Counted from the stretch's first letter, positions 1 to 11,372 are shown. The stretch: 64,000 nucleotides of DNA from Capillidium heterosporum (GCA_016630905.1 WBMQ01000008.1:1054001-1118000), one strand, 5' to 3'. A program made the numbers and translations. The notes: generated from the letters alone by a model not told the origin.

Positions 1-463
1 CGAATACTATTCCTATATGAATATTCAAAATTTTGCAGGTCCCAGTAAAAGTAGAATAGCTTTAGCATAACATGTACACTTGTTAAAAATTATATGCCAT
101 TTAGATGCAGCTTTCTAAATATACTGTAAAAGCTTATCTATTCTCCACGCTATATTCGCTTCCATTAATTTTTCCGTATATAAAACCCTAGTCCTGCTAA
201 TTTGAGCTTCCCAATTTCAACTGACTTTGCAAATAAAATTTTGCCAATCAAGCGTTTTACATCCAATAGTAGAGAAGGCTAATCCAATACTAAACCTTTG
301 ATAAACCAAATTGATATTAGTAAGATAGACCTAAATGTAAACATCACTGTAGGTATATCAAAAAATTTAATACCGATACTATCCGATCCAAAAAATTTAA
401 CTTGGAGAGGGATAGTTGACAACTAGCTAATTTCTTACCCTTTTACTTTTTTAACATCCGGAT
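1..463. other. 5' flank, no gene seen
   Basis: AT-rich sequence at the window edge with no open frame that I can support. It probably holds the promoter of the secreted-protein gene that starts at 464. Confidence 0.5.
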
Positions 464-1378
464 ATGTTATTCAAACCTTTGACCTTTATACCTTTGGTGT
501 TGAGCACCGTAACCGCCATCTGTAAGCTTACTACTTCTAAACCTAATATAACTAACCTACAATTGTAGATGAAGTTACCTCAAACTTGGACCCTGAGCAA
601 TTCAAATATCTGGAAAATCATCTGACTGGTACCTTCTACCAGCCAACCGAGGTATAAATTTAGCCTCGCCACACCTTCAATTCTAACATCTCCCTTCCCT
701 TAGAACTTAACTCAGCCGGGAGCCATCCCCTACATCGCCTACCTAGAGTTCGACCAAGATCTTAGCTTTTACAAGCAGGATCGAGTAAAATGTAACAGTC
801 AAGCCTGTATCTTAAGTATACCAGCTCCTCAGAAAGGTAGATACGCTATGCGAAAGTTAAAGTAACGTCCCTACTTCAAAACTGTACTTACTTTTACTTC
901 AAAACTTAGGTCCTCCGATCCCAAAAAGAAGGGATTCAAGCTACTTTTGGAGTCCAAAGATAGCTACAAAGAGACCTTTAACGCTAACTTTGCCAAGAAC
1001 GGTACTATTTTAAAGTTGGAGAAGGAGGGAAACATAGTAGAGCTTTTGAAGATGGATGTAGCCTGTGATTTCCCAGCCACCGTTAACATCTGGTAGCTTA
1101 ATAATCCCCAACAAATATTAATTACCTTTTAGTGGTGAAAATGTAGGGTTCGATACTGTATGTGCTCGAGACCATAGATGTAGGGTTGGTGGTAGAGTAA
1201 GTATTTTAAACGACATTATTTTCGGCAATTCTTTTACTAACAAGCACTCTAGTTCCTCACTCCCTGTAATACAAATGATGATTGCGATGTAACCGACTAC
1301 GACTACTTTTGTGACCAAGTAGATAAGGTTTGTAGGTTCGTCAAGCCAGAAGGTTGGAAGAAGGCTGAGATGCCTTAA
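464..1378 (+). CDS. Secreted cysteine-rich protein, unknown family, six exons
   Basis: I do not recognise the family. Exons by splice reading are 464-521, 569-651, 704-861, 910-1092, 1133-1196 and 1253-1378. All junctions are GT-AG and keep one frame, giving about 223 aa. The last intron has a perfect TACTAAC branch site. The N-terminus (MLFKPLTFIPLVLSTVTAI) looks like a signal peptide. The middle is a mixed hydrophilic domain. The C-terminal third carries most cysteines, spaced like a disulfide-rich extracellular domain (C-G-E-N, CARDHRC, TPCNTNDDCD, YFCDQVDKVC). It ends with a Lys/Trp-rich tail. No membrane anchor is visible. A secreted or effector-like role is inference from the signal peptide and cysteine pattern only. 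No single ORF longer than about 66 codons covers it, so simple ORF scans would miss it. Confidence 0.75.
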
Positions 1379-2064
1379 TTTAACTTTTGCCGGCGATGAA
1401 GCTACTGGGTTGATGAACTGAATAAAATAATACTTTATCTGTTAATTAGCATTTGTATTTATACTTTGGTATAATAGTTTACCGGTAGATGCCAGTATAA
1501 CTTTAATATATTAGTTGTTTATCATTGATAGAAAGTGCAATGTGGATAATTTACCAACTATAAAAGCTAACAGCCATATGTTTATTCATACAGCCTAATT
1601 ATGTTATCGTAGCCCATTCGTATTAAATAGAAGATACATGTAGTCAAGTAATGAAAAGACAGACTGTGCCCTAGATAAATATAATAGTGTATAGAGTTAA
1701 TAGGCGTATTTTAAAAGGGAAAGAACTTAGGAACTTGTAAAAACAAGGTGCTATTCGGATTACTATAACTAAATTCTAATTTATATAAAGCATAGTGGCT
1801 GCTTAATGTCCTTGCCAAAGTTCTTTGGTTTATATAAGTTGAAGATACTAAGCCTATAAAAAAGTAGTATACAATGTTTAAACCAATATATCAATTCCAC
1901 ATATATCGGAAAAATATTTTACTAGTATACCTGATTTACAAAACAAACTAACTATAAAGTATAAATTTTCTAAAGCTTAGAGTAAAAGAAAATAAAGTGA
2001 ATATAATTCATTCATTCTACAAAGTAAAAGCAACCATACATCTATCTAAATATTTTACCATAAA
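1379..2064. other. Intergenic, convergent 3' ends
   Basis: AT-rich sequence between two convergent genes. No ORF, tRNA or repeat that I can support. Confidence 0.6.
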
Positions 2065-2493
2065 TTAGTGAACCACCTTTATCCCGGCTGACTTCGCCGA
2101 TCCCAAAATAGCTTTACAGATGTTCTCTAAACTGACGTGTTCCAAGTTGGCATCCTTCTGCTTAATCTTGGCAATCTCGTAGATATGTTTCAAGCTGACG
2201 GTACCTACTACCTCGGTACCAGGTAAAGCAGCACCTTTAGTTATACCAGCTGCCCTCTTCAACAGAAAGGAAGTAGGTGGTGATTTGTTGATGAAAGTGA
2301 ACGTCTTATCCTGCTTAATGTAGATGATAACGGGGATAGGGACTAAAGGTTCGAAATCTTTGGTACGGTCGTTGAACTGCTTGCAAAAGTCCATAGATTT
2401 GATACCACGTTGACCTAAGGCTGGACCGACTGGAGGGGAGGGTGAGGCTTTAGCGGCTGGTACTATCAACTTTAACTTGCTTATAGCGGACAT
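2065..2493 (-). CDS. Mitochondrial ribosomal protein uL11m
   Basis: A single-exon 142-aa protein of the ribosomal L11 family. This large-subunit protein forms the GTPase-associated stalk base and binds rRNA of the 1070 region. The hallmark N-terminus is present, with PVGPALGQRG near residues 22-31 and MDFCKQFNDRT just after. The C-terminal domain has TKGAALPGTEVVGTVSLKHI and ends in KSAGIKVV. Length matches bacterial L11 (about 142 aa) and not cytosolic uL11 (about 165 aa), so the mitochondrial form is inferred. No cleavable presequence is obvious, as is usual for this protein. It is divergent from the p24 gene, about 340 bp away. Confidence 0.9.
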   Translation of the reverse strand: MSAISKLKLIVPAAKASPSPPVGPALGQRGIKSMDFCKQFNDRTKDFEPLVPIPVIIYIKQDKTFTFINKSPPTSFLLKRAAGITKGAALPGTEVVGTVSLKHIYEIAKIKQKDANLEHVSLENICKAILGSAKSAGIKVVH

Positions 2494-2833
2494 ATTCTAT
2501 CTTCTTTGCCAGTTCTTGAACTCTTTTCAGGTTGGAGGTTGGATTTTCAAGAAAATATTTTTGGATTCTGGCAAAGTTGGCCAAGGTTGAGTTGAATCAA
2601 ATCAATTGCAGCTTGATCAATTTTGGACCAATTAGATTTGTATACTTCATCATTTCCTTTCTACATTAGACTTGAACACTGACTTGGTCAACCAAACTAC
2701 TTTAAATTGGAATTGCTATACAAAAGGTGAGTTGTGCTTTATCTACAATGTATATTTCAATACCATCGCTATCAAATATTCATGTATTAACCCGATCAAT
2801 TATATTTAGTTTTCTTACCATCCAAATTTAAAG
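2494..2833. promoter_or_regulatory. Divergent intergenic region (uL11m / p24)
   Basis: About 340 bp separate the start codons of two divergently transcribed genes, so it should hold both promoters. I see no clear named element in it. Confidence 0.4.
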
Positions 2834-3739
2834 ATGGCCTACAACTTATTATCTATCTTCACCTTCTTGACCTTACTGCTAAGCAAGGTACACGGTATCC
2901 ACTTCTACATCCAGGGAACCGACCCCAAATGCTTTATCGAAGACCTTCCCAATGATACAGTTGTAGTTGGTAATATTTCCTTAGCTTTTCATACTTATAA
3001 ACCAATTATCTATAGGTAAATTTAAAGCTGAATCGTTCAACCCCAGCTCCAACAACTACGTTCAAGATCCCAAATTAACCGTTGCTATCGATGTTTTGGT
3101 ATCCTATAAATTACATTAATTTCCATTTCTAAGCTCTTGAAAAATAGGACAAGAACAGCGGTAACATGGTAGTTTCCCAGAAGATGGGCACCTCCGGTCA
3201 ATTTACCTTCACCACTCACGAGTACGGAGAACATAGAGTCTGCTTCACCTGTCGGTTCCCCTCAGAATGGTTGGTTCCATACCGAAAAGATTGTACACTT
3301 TTTTAAAGCTACCTACCACTAACTTTTGGTTTTTAATAGAAATTTACCTTGAACATGTTTGTTGGTAGTGATGCTGTCGATGAGAAATACGTCCCTGATA
3401 AGGTTACAAGTAAGATTTGGACGCATAACGATTGTTTTACTAACTTATTCATCCCAAATAAAGAGCTACAGGATAAGCTGCACGTCGTTAACTCCTGGTT
3501 ACATGACATTCTCTACGAGCAAGAGTACCAGAGGGTAAGTTTTAATTTAAGTTTATAAATTGTAAACTAATGTATCTGTCTCTTTGTAGGAGAAGGAAAT
3601 TCTGTTCCTCCAACTTTCTGAATCAGTCAACTCCAAGTTGACTTTATGGATCCTACTGCAGTTGGCTGTTATGGGAGGATTGTGTTACTGGCAGGTACAT
3701 CACCTCCGTCGCTTCTTCGTAACCAAGAAACTGGTTTAA
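2834..3739 (+). CDS. p24 family cargo receptor (Erv25/TMED10 type)
   Basis: A type I membrane protein of the emp24/gp25L/p24 family, which cycles between ER and Golgi in COPI and COPII vesicles. Exons are 2834-2969, 3016-3098, 3148 to about 3292, 3340-3534 and 3590-3739. It has a signal peptide (LLSIFTFLTLLLSKVHG), a GOLD domain with the family's FYIQGTDPKCFIE start, a luminal helix, one membrane segment (WILLQLAVMGGLCYW) and the tail HHLRRFFVTKKLV, which has the FF plus dilysine arrangement of p24-delta members. The junction of exons 3 and 4 is irregular. Using the good donor GTACAC at 3293 leaves exon 3 one base too long and creates TAA at the joint. Using a weak GTTCCA donor at 3274 keeps the frame but shortens the GOLD domain by about seven residues. 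About 229-235 aa, as expected for the family. Confidence 0.85.
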
Positions 3740-4552
3740 AGTCGACTTTTTATTCAATAAAACTCAGTTGATGCTTTAGATGTTAACTTTGTCCTGTATA
3801 TCTTTAATGTAAGTTATAGTTTTTTATATGACGGGATGAAATTGGAGTTATAATTTGAGCTATATATAAATTTTAATGCCTTTGACCTACTTTAGCTTTT
3901 ATAGTCGATACTATCTATTTTAACTTGAAGTTTCTTACAACTGCTGAAAGGATTTATTGCTTATATTGTAATTTCTTATCATACAGTTGTGTAGTACATC
4001 CTACTCAGGATTTGATGACATCCATATGATCAAACTTAACTCTTATCATAGATTGATACTCTATAAAATAAAAGCTGTAAGTTAATATATTAGCTTTATA
4101 TATAGCTTCGATAAGAGTATCCTATAAGATCAATGTTAGCTTGTATATATTAGAATAAATGGAAAAGAAAGGAGAGTCTATTTAAATGTTTTTATTAATC
4201 GATATTAATCAAGCTGAATATACTAGAGTTCTTTGTGGCTTTGTTCTATTTTTAATATGCTATCAACTATAGAATACCTTAAACCAAACTTAGAAACCAA
4301 TCACCTATACAGTTAAGCAGAAGAGTATTTATTAATTCATCGATTAGTCATTTTCAAAGCAGACTCTTGTATTAAATTGATTGTAATTAAATACATTCTT
4401 TTATAGATTTGACTAGTCATCAAGTATCTAGACAAAAGGTTCCTCACTTTATACGAGTCAAAGATCGTTTAAAGTTTACAAATTGTACCCACTATGTATC
4501 AATCAATAACTAAATAAAAGTAACACTAACTATATCTTATAAAAGTTTATTT
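3740..4552. other. Intergenic, convergent 3' ends
   Basis: About 800 bp of AT-rich sequence between the p24 and Vps5 genes, both ending here. No coding or RNA feature seen. Confidence 0.6.
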
Positions 4553-6479
4553 TTAAAGCTCTTGCCAAACTTTTTGATCCGGTACTTGGTCTTCATTGTT
4601 CAATTGGATTTCAGATAACTGGTTATCCACCTCCTCCACAGCTTTGTCCTCATCATCCTCACCATCATCTTTATTTAACCGTTGAGCAGTCGAATTATCC
4701 ATCTCTACTTGATGGCTATTATTTTGCTCGTTAGAACTTCCATTTAGGTTGGGACCCGCATCGTCAGCCTCCAAGAAGGTAACTAGCTGTTGCCACAGAT
4801 TGACCACTTTCTGTTGCTTCTGAATCTCAAGTTCCAGATACATCTCCAAGCAATTCTGGAACTGCAGTACCTTCAACTTGTCAAACCGATCCAATTCGTC
4901 CTTGACTAATTTAGTGACGTTCAAAAAGTCTTGGTAATAGGCTTGGCAGTTGAGATCCAACTGATCTAAGGAGTCCTTGCGGATATTTGCGTTGGACTGC
5001 AGCTTCTCCAAATCTAACTTGGCGGTCATGTACTTGGTGTATAGTTTGGTTCGACCATGCAAAGCTAGTCGCACATTCTGTATAGATCTCAGGTAGTAAG
5101 TCAAGGTGTCTTTGAAGTTGGGGTGATCTACATTAAAGTCTTCTAAGTTGACTTCGCGGTTCTTCAAAGCTTGGACAGAAGCAGTCTCGAATTCGATGTT
5201 CAAGCTCCCTAGGCTTTGGTATAGGTTGCTTAGTTCTAACAGTAGGTGAGATAGAGATAAGTTGAGCTCGGTCGAGGAGAGCTGTAGCAAGGTTTGGGAA
5301 AATTGGATTTGTGACTTGTGGAATTCTACAATGTAAGATGGTAAAAAAGTTAGTCGACATTGGTATAGATATGAATGTACCATCCTGTTGTTTCTGAACT
5401 ACTTCCAAACTCTTGTTTAAAGCTTTAAGTTGGACTTCCAACTGGTCCAGTTGCAAGTTTCTACTTTCGAACCACTAAAGACTTTAATTTTCATGAACAA
5501 AATTTAAACTTACTTCGTCCGGCTCAGGAAATTTAGTGTTGGATAAAGTACTGGTGGCTGACGACACAACCTCACCAAAAACTTTGAATATGGATAAAGT
5601 TTTGGAGCTGCTAGAATTTTTGGAATTTATCTAATATAAATAAGTATAAAAAGTAGGTAATATAGCCTTACATCCAAGTTAAACTTCTCCGATATCAAAA
5701 AGGTTTTGACGTCGGGGTCCCCGTACAGTAGTGGGTGCTGCAGAACTTGATTCAAGAATAATTGTAAACTCAGCCTACGACTCTCGACAAAACTATCCTG
5801 AAATCTACCTGAAGGAAATAAAATTTAAGTAAGAGCGGAGCTGCAAAGAATCGTTACCGATGGAACTCTTTTCAGGCAATGGTGGCAGAATAATACCCAA
5901 GTAGTTGATAGTAAGTTGATCGACCAACCACAAAAAATCTTTAAATCTTCGCTTGACGGCTATACCTTTACTGCTGTTGGCACCTCCGTTGCTGTAACTT
6001 AAAGAGTTGGTATAGGTGGTGACAGTATATAAGGTATAGGGGTTCAAATTTAAACTATCCTTTATCTTCTTTGGGTTACTAACTTTAATTTTAAATTTAG
6101 GTATCAGACCAGCTTGAGGAAGTTGCAGTGGTATCTGTTTGGGTAGTACTAGATCGATGTTCTACAATACATTAAAATACAAATATGATGTTAGTAAATG
6201 AAAAGCATTAGAAGCAAGTACCTTTTTGGGAGGTAGCACTATTTGTTTAGCTTTCACTTCCTTAGTATCTTGTTGATTTGAGTTTTCAACTTTATCTTTG
6301 CCTGACTCGGGTTGAACTTCTTCCTTGTAAAAGTGTTGTTGGGCTGAAGTTGGTGTAGTGACAGCTAAAGGCTCCTGTTCTGGAGTATTTAAAAAAGCGG
6401 AGAGGGGGTCTAATTGGCTGGAACTTACAGCCTGCAGCTTACTCTTTGGTTTACCATCCATACTCGATATGTTTATCAA
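4553..6479 (-). CDS. VPS5: Sorting nexin, Vps5/SNX1-SNX2 type (PX-BAR)
   Basis: Retromer-associated sorting nexin that binds endosomal PI3P and bends membrane for endosome-to-Golgi recycling. Six exons on the minus strand: 6479-6222, 6161-5858, 5808-5672, 5630-5514, 5474-5381 and 5325-4553, about 560 aa. Residues 1-86 are a disordered Ser/Gln/Glu linker. The PX domain follows, with the phosphoinositide-binding RRF near residue 157, then LPPLPEK and, after an intron, GRFQDSFVESRRLSLQLFLN. From about residue 275 the protein is a long helical BAR-type coiled coil. It ends in an acidic Asn/Asp/Glu tail and VWQEL. A second in-frame Met at 6461 is an equally possible start. Splice phases all agree. 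SNX1/2/Vps5 assignment rests on PX-BAR order and the FVESRR motif. Confidence 0.9.
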
Positions 6480-6675
6480 TTTATTATGCCTACTAAACTA
6501 TATTATCGATCGATGTATGCTAAATGTCGATGTCTGTATTGAAACTTGAACTTGCCGCTTTCTAATAATGGCTCTAAGATTATTAGCCTATTCACCTTTC
6601 CTAGATTCCAAAGAAATTCTTGGTAAATCGAAATGACGCAATTTATTAATAGAGACTGATAAGTTCAAGTGAAGA

Positions 6676-7175
6676 ATGCCCATTTACCACATCTCTAAAT
6701 CACTACAAACACAAACGATGGCAACGAAACTTGAAGACTTACCCTACGTAACCGAAATAAGTGAAGATACAACAAAGAATATATATACTTTCCAAACAAA
6801 GTTGGAAATAGGTATCCACCTCAACTTCCTACTAGCAACCTTTCAAAAGGCGTGGTTCTTATACATAACAGCCAACTCTTCACCTTCAATAACCAATTTG
6901 GCAGTCAGCTTGCCTAACAAGCAGGTGAGTATCCTCATTATTTATTTTATTAATGTTGTATATTTTGTATTTTGTAATAGGGTATATCAAGTTTAGTTTT
7001 AGGCCAACCAATAGAAGATGAATTTACTACCAACTTGGCAACCAAGCTGAGCTTGAAGTTTCAGAAACAGGTTTGGGTAAGTTGCCAACTGCCTTACCAA
7101 GATAACTTTGAATTCGGTAGTATTAGTTTGGAGGTGGAAAGAACCTTGAAGGAATGGCTGTCAACTATAAATTAA
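6676..7175 (+). CDS. Proteasome assembly chaperone 4-like protein
   Basis: Small two-exon protein of about 147 aa (6676-6924, 6981-7175). It resembles the PSMG4/PAC4 family, which pairs with PAC3 to help assemble the 20S alpha ring. What I see is an N-terminal strand-rich half with LYITANSSPSITNLAVSLP, and a second half with TNLATKLSLKFQKQVWVSCQ followed by a C-terminal helix ending LKEWLSTIN. Animal PSMG4 has the same layout: a hydrophobic strand, a NLAVA-like turn, LA.RL.RK..KQV.VS and a terminal helix. The match is by short motifs only, so the family call is moderate. A second Met at 6718 may be the true start. It is divergent from the Vps5 gene, whose start is about 200 bp upstream. Confidence 0.6.
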
Positions 7176-8672
7176 AATTCAGCTTCTAATTTATATCGGG
7201 TAAAGATTTAAGTTGTATATTTTCATTTTTTTTTTTTCTATTGAATCTTGTATGGAATTTAAAAGATATTTTTGAATTTTGGTAGTTACTAAGTACTAAT
7301 AAATATATCTTTATATACAGTGTAAAATAGGCAATCAATTTTTACATGCCTGTACTTTTACCATTCATACTACAAGACTATTTTATAGAAGAAATCCAAT
7401 AATTGAAGAGCCACCTATTTTACTGATATTCAATACATTGATGTATTAACATCCTTTCAATAAAATTAAGGGCTGATTTATAGTATATATCCAATCCTTG
7501 TTCTTGTCCTAGAAACAGTGGTATCATCACCCTTTTTCTTTAAATCCACATGTTGGAAGATGAACCCAAGTGCAACGTGGCGAAGGTATCGACTGCTCAA
7601 AATTAGATTTAACAAGGTCTTCAGTCTAAATCTATCAACATCTCCTTGTGGATCTAATGGGAGTGTTGAGAAGCAGACCATACTACAGGTATTTTGTTGA
7701 ATATTAAGATATAGAGTGAAATATACTTTTCATTTTGCACCTCTTAATTATAGTTGAAGTGCACATGTTTTATTTAATACCGGTTGAAATTAAACTTATG
7801 CTCTACTTCAAGTTAGACTATACATTCCTATTTCTGCATTTAGAAACTTTTATAAAGAACTAATACGATATTGGCTAGCCTGTATTCCTCAGTTAACCGA
7901 TAACCATCAACCTTAAAGTATAATAAAGTATTAAGCTTCAGTCTTTCCTAAAATATTAAAGGAGTTAACAGTGGGATGAAAACCATCTATAATTTGTAAG
8001 TTTTTTTTACAATAGCAAAAAAACAAACATATTTGGAGAGTTAAGCAAGGTTCTGAATGCTTCTCAAAACCTTTGGAAGCTGAGAAGATAAAGTAGGAGC
8101 TGTTCCTTTCTAGTTAACTTGCTCATTCTGGTCAAAGTAAATTAGATTAGATATTTCGCCCAGGTCTAGTAACTATCATCCAGCAGCTTCCCTAACGAGC
8201 TTGCTACATATTTGTTGATATTAAAAGTTCTTTATATGGAAGGAAAGTGAGTTGAAATGGTGGGACCGATCCCAGTCAAATATATTAATGGAAGGGTTCT
8301 TAATCTTATATAAATAAGGGTGACTAGCTACAGTAACTGCAATGTTCTATTTCTCAGATAAAATGGCTATATAATTTGTATCTTTTATTCTCACCATATA
8401 TTTGTCGACTAGTTAGATGTATACCAGCGTTTTAACTTTGATTAGCTCACAGTTTCATTAAAACATATATTTGCTCCTTAATACGAAAATAAGATTCGAG
8501 AAGACTTTAGAAGAATAATTTTGATATACGTATGTACATTATTTCATTAATGCTAATCATTTTTTAGATTTCCCAATATCATAAGTGCGTTCCTATTCTT
8601 TGAAATAAACAAAAGGTCCCTTTTACAATATACTTTAAAAATATAATAAATTTAATATCACAAACACGAAAT
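7176..8672. other. Intergenic, about 1.5 kb, no supported gene
   Basis: Mostly AT-rich. Overlapping 60-67-codon open frames lie on both strands at 7478-7700, in a patch with higher GC, but they show no domain, intron structure or homology that I recognise. A second GC-richer patch at about 8050-8260 has no ORF. Nothing here is supported as a gene. Confidence 0.45.
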
Positions 8673-9632
8673 TCACAGGAGCTCCTTAAAAGCCTTAAGA
8701 TTTTCAACAACTAGGCCAATTTTATCCGACTCCTCGGCATCCAGGTGCAACTCGGTGAAGACCTGTGCAACACCAGTCTTATCCAAAATGGCGGGGAAGG
8801 ACATGTAGATCTCATGTTTGGGATGGTAACAGGTAACTGGATAGATAACCCTTGTGGAGTAGACGATCTGTTCACAGATCAACGCTACGGCAGCCCCAAT
8901 ACCAAAGTTGGTATAACCCTTCAACTCGATAATCTCATAGGCTTTGTGAGCGGCCTGGTAAGCTAACTTGTCTAAAGCTTCCTTGTCGATGTTGTATATC
9001 TTAGCATGGTTGAGGAAGGGGACGAGCCCATCAATGGTAGCTGAGGACCAAGCGGCTACCTGGTTGTCACCATGAGCACCTATTACGTTACAGTTGATAG
9101 AGCTTACATCCAACTGTAGTCGTTGAGCCAAATTCAGCTTGAGTCGAATAGTATCTAACAACGTTCCAGTACCCAAGACTTGATTGTAAGGTAGGCCAGT
9201 AAGTTTCTGAGTCAGGGCGGTCAACGGATCTACCGGGTTGGCAACTACGATCCAGATGGATTTCTTGTTGAAATCGCCCATCTCCTTCAAAATTGACTTT
9301 AGGATGGCCGTGTTACGCTCTACAAGTCGGTCACGGCTTTCCCCCGGCTTTTGTTTGGCACCTGCCGTCACTATGATTATTTGACTTTGCCCAGCTTCTT
9401 TGAAGGTACTTGCCCTTACTTTAGTTGAAGTCAAACTGAAGCTGTCCTCCAGATCTAGGACTTGGCCCTGTAAAGCTTGGGTGTCGATGTCCACCATCTG
9501 TAAAGTTAGTCCTAAATTACGTTGGCCAAGTGCACTGGCTATGGCCGTACCTACCGACCCACATCCAATTATAGCCACTTTGTTGGTCTCTACTGGATTG
9601 CTTAAACTTGAACTTCCTTCCACGTTAGGCAT
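8673..9632 (-). CDS. L-lactate dehydrogenase
   Basis: NAD-dependent LDH, which interconverts pyruvate and L-lactate in the cytosol. Single exon, 319 aa. The Rossmann motif GCGSVG is at residues 23-28 and the NAD-ribose Asp at 48. The substrate loop AKQKPGESR has Gln94 and Arg100. Gln at 94 is the LDH-type specificity residue (Arg in malate dehydrogenase). NPVD is at 132-135, Asp159 and Arg162 lie in LLDTIRLK, and the catalytic His is 186 in GAHGD. The usual GEHGDSSVP loop is altered here to GAHGDNQVAAW. The His-Asp pair is intact, so activity is expected, but the loop is atypical. It lacks a mitochondrial presequence. The absence of introns is unusual beside its neighbours and fits either an ancient intronless gene or acquisition by transfer. 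Confidence 0.88.
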   Translation of the reverse strand: MPNVEGSSSLSNPVETNKVAIIGCGSVGTAIASALGQRNLGLTLQMVDIDTQALQGQVLDLEDSFSLTSTKVRASTFKEAGQSQIIIVTAGAKQKPGESRDRLVERNTAILKSILKEMGDFNKKSIWIVVANPVDPLTALTQKLTGLPYNQVLGTGTLLDTIRLKLNLAQRLQLDVSSINCNVIGAHGDNQVAAWSSATIDGLVPFLNHAKIYNIDKEALDKLAYQAAHKAYEIIELKGYTNFGIGAAVALICEQIVYSTRVIYPVTCYHPKHEIYMSFPAILDKTGVAQVFTELHLDAEESDKIGLVVENLKAFKELL

Positions 9633-10300
9633 GCTTTCTTAAAATTGGTGATAGATATGGTGATTTTTATTGAAGAACTTTGATGGATATGAACTTTGGG
9701 AGGATTCTTATAGCAAACTATAAAATACTTGAAAATGATGACGAGGCCTTTTAAACAGCACTACCCAAATCGAATCATAGAAAACATCATTCAATTAGGT
9801 TAGTTGGGTTCATTCAGTATACAGGAAAAGGATCTAGTGTAGACTTCCAATCCAATATCATGTTGTAATCACCTATTAAAATACTATATATAGGCATGTG
9901 AGGATATTTGAAATTAATGGATGCATTTCTAAAAGGTGAGTTAACAAGCCCTTACATCGAATACTAATAAATATATATGGTACAAAGGACTGTACCATAA
10001 TAAATTGGAATCGATTATTTATCTTTAATACAATTTCAATATTCCCAATTCCTATATTCATCTTATATACAACTTATTTGAATATACACATAGATACTGT
10101 ACTCATCAAATACATCTTTTTCCAGTACAACTCATCTCGAAATATTCTTACAAATAGATTAAACCTATTGAAATATACTACATTGTTATACCTACAAAGG
10201 CTATTGTAGTATCTATTTCTTACAATACATTTATTTTAGTAGAAAATACAATAGATACAACACTGTTAAAATAAGCTTTATTCTAAATCATGTCCAGTAT
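9633..10300. other. Intergenic, no gene seen
   Basis: AT-rich. Contains the upstream region of the LDH gene and the 3' flank of the repeat-protein gene. A 61-codon frame at 9876-10061 has no coding character. Confidence 0.55.
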
Positions 10301-11372
10301 TTAGTAGAACAACTTTCCAACGATACTGTTGATCAAATTGGATATACCCCCAGTAAGTTGTCTGAGGATACCGGTGGCGTAACGTTTCTCAGGACCTTTG
10401 AGTTCCTTACCGTCAACGATAATGATATTGTTCTTGTCGCTGTCACTCTTTTCATCAGGATTCTCCGTGCCAGGTGAGAGCTCCTTAGCAAGCTTATCGA
10501 GCTCCTCACTTTCAGCATCCTTAACTGGAGTTTCCGCTTTCTTAGGTTTAGCTTCTTCCTTCTTAGGTTTAGCTTTTTCATCCTTATCCGCTTTAGCCAA
10601 ATCTCTTTTAAGTCTTTCGACTTCCCTCTCAGCTCTAGCTATTTCACGCTTAGCGTTGTTTTCGGCTTCTTGGATTTTAGCTTGAATACCTCGTATGGTC
10701 TCATGGAGTGGAACGTAATTTCTGTAGTTGGGGATTGGAAGTATGCTGTAGGAGGGCCCTTCATCGTCATCTTCGTAGGGAGGGATGTAGTTATAATCAG
10801 GACCACTGGGTAGGATCGGAGCCAAATGGCGTAGTACGTTTTCGATAGGGATGATACTGGTGAAGTCTTCGTCACCGGATTCCTCACCATTGTTGCTGCT
10901 ATCTTTTTGATCCTCTAATTGCTAATTAGTTTGTGATGTATAAACTATATTTACCTGGCTTTATTTCTGGTTTGGCTTCCGGTGCCTTAGCCTCAGTTGG
11001 CTTGGTTTCTGCAGGTTTGGCTTCAGCCGGTTTAGCTTCGACAGGTTTGACCTCAACTGGTTTAGCTTCTGCAGGCTTTACCTCTACGGGCTTAACTTCT
11101 GCAGGCTTTGCTTCAACAGGCTTTGCATCAGCGGGCTTAACCTCGGCCGGAGTAGGTGGTGCAGCTTTAATATCGGAGGCAAGTGCAGCAACGGGAGCAG
11201 ATATTACATTGTCAACCTGTGGCCCGTCCCCTATGTTAGCATTCATGGACGCTAGGTCTTTAGTGATCGCATCTAACGCTACATCTTCAGCTCCGTCCGG
11301 TTTTAAATTCGACTGTAGGTTGGCCGGCAAACCTAAAGTCAGTCCAAGCAGCAGCAGTAGTTCGGTACGCAT
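10301..11372 (-). CDS. Secreted Pro/Lys/Glu repeat protein with coiled coil
   Basis: No family recognised. Two exons (11372-10955 and 10914-10301, intron 40 bp) give about 343 aa. The N-terminus MRTELLLLLGLTLGLPA looks like a signal peptide. Residues of about 70-138 form some twelve copies of a five-residue unit of the type [A/V]-E-[A/V]-K-P. After the intron comes an acidic stretch, a Tyr/Pro-rich segment (DYNYIPPYEDDDEGPSYSIL), then a charged heptad-like helix (REVERLKRDLAKADKDEKAK) and a Lys/Glu-rich low-complexity region. The C-terminus is a short hydrophobic helix, NLINSIVGKLF. The PEVK-like repeat and coiled coil suggest an extended structural or wall-associated protein. That is inference. 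Nothing indicates an enzyme. Confidence 0.75.
10960..11155 (-). repeat. Tandem 15-bp coding repeat ([A/V]E[A/V]KP units)
   Basis: About twelve imperfect 15-bp units inside the repeat-protein gene, encoding five-residue units that end in Lys-Pro. Synonymous sites differ between copies, so the array is not freshly expanded. The copy number may vary between strains. Confidence 0.85.

Noticed and set aside
7478-7700. Overlapping 60-67-codon ORFs on both strands
   Set aside because: Neither shows a domain, splice extension or sensible start context. Mutual overlap suggests a GC-richer noncoding patch.
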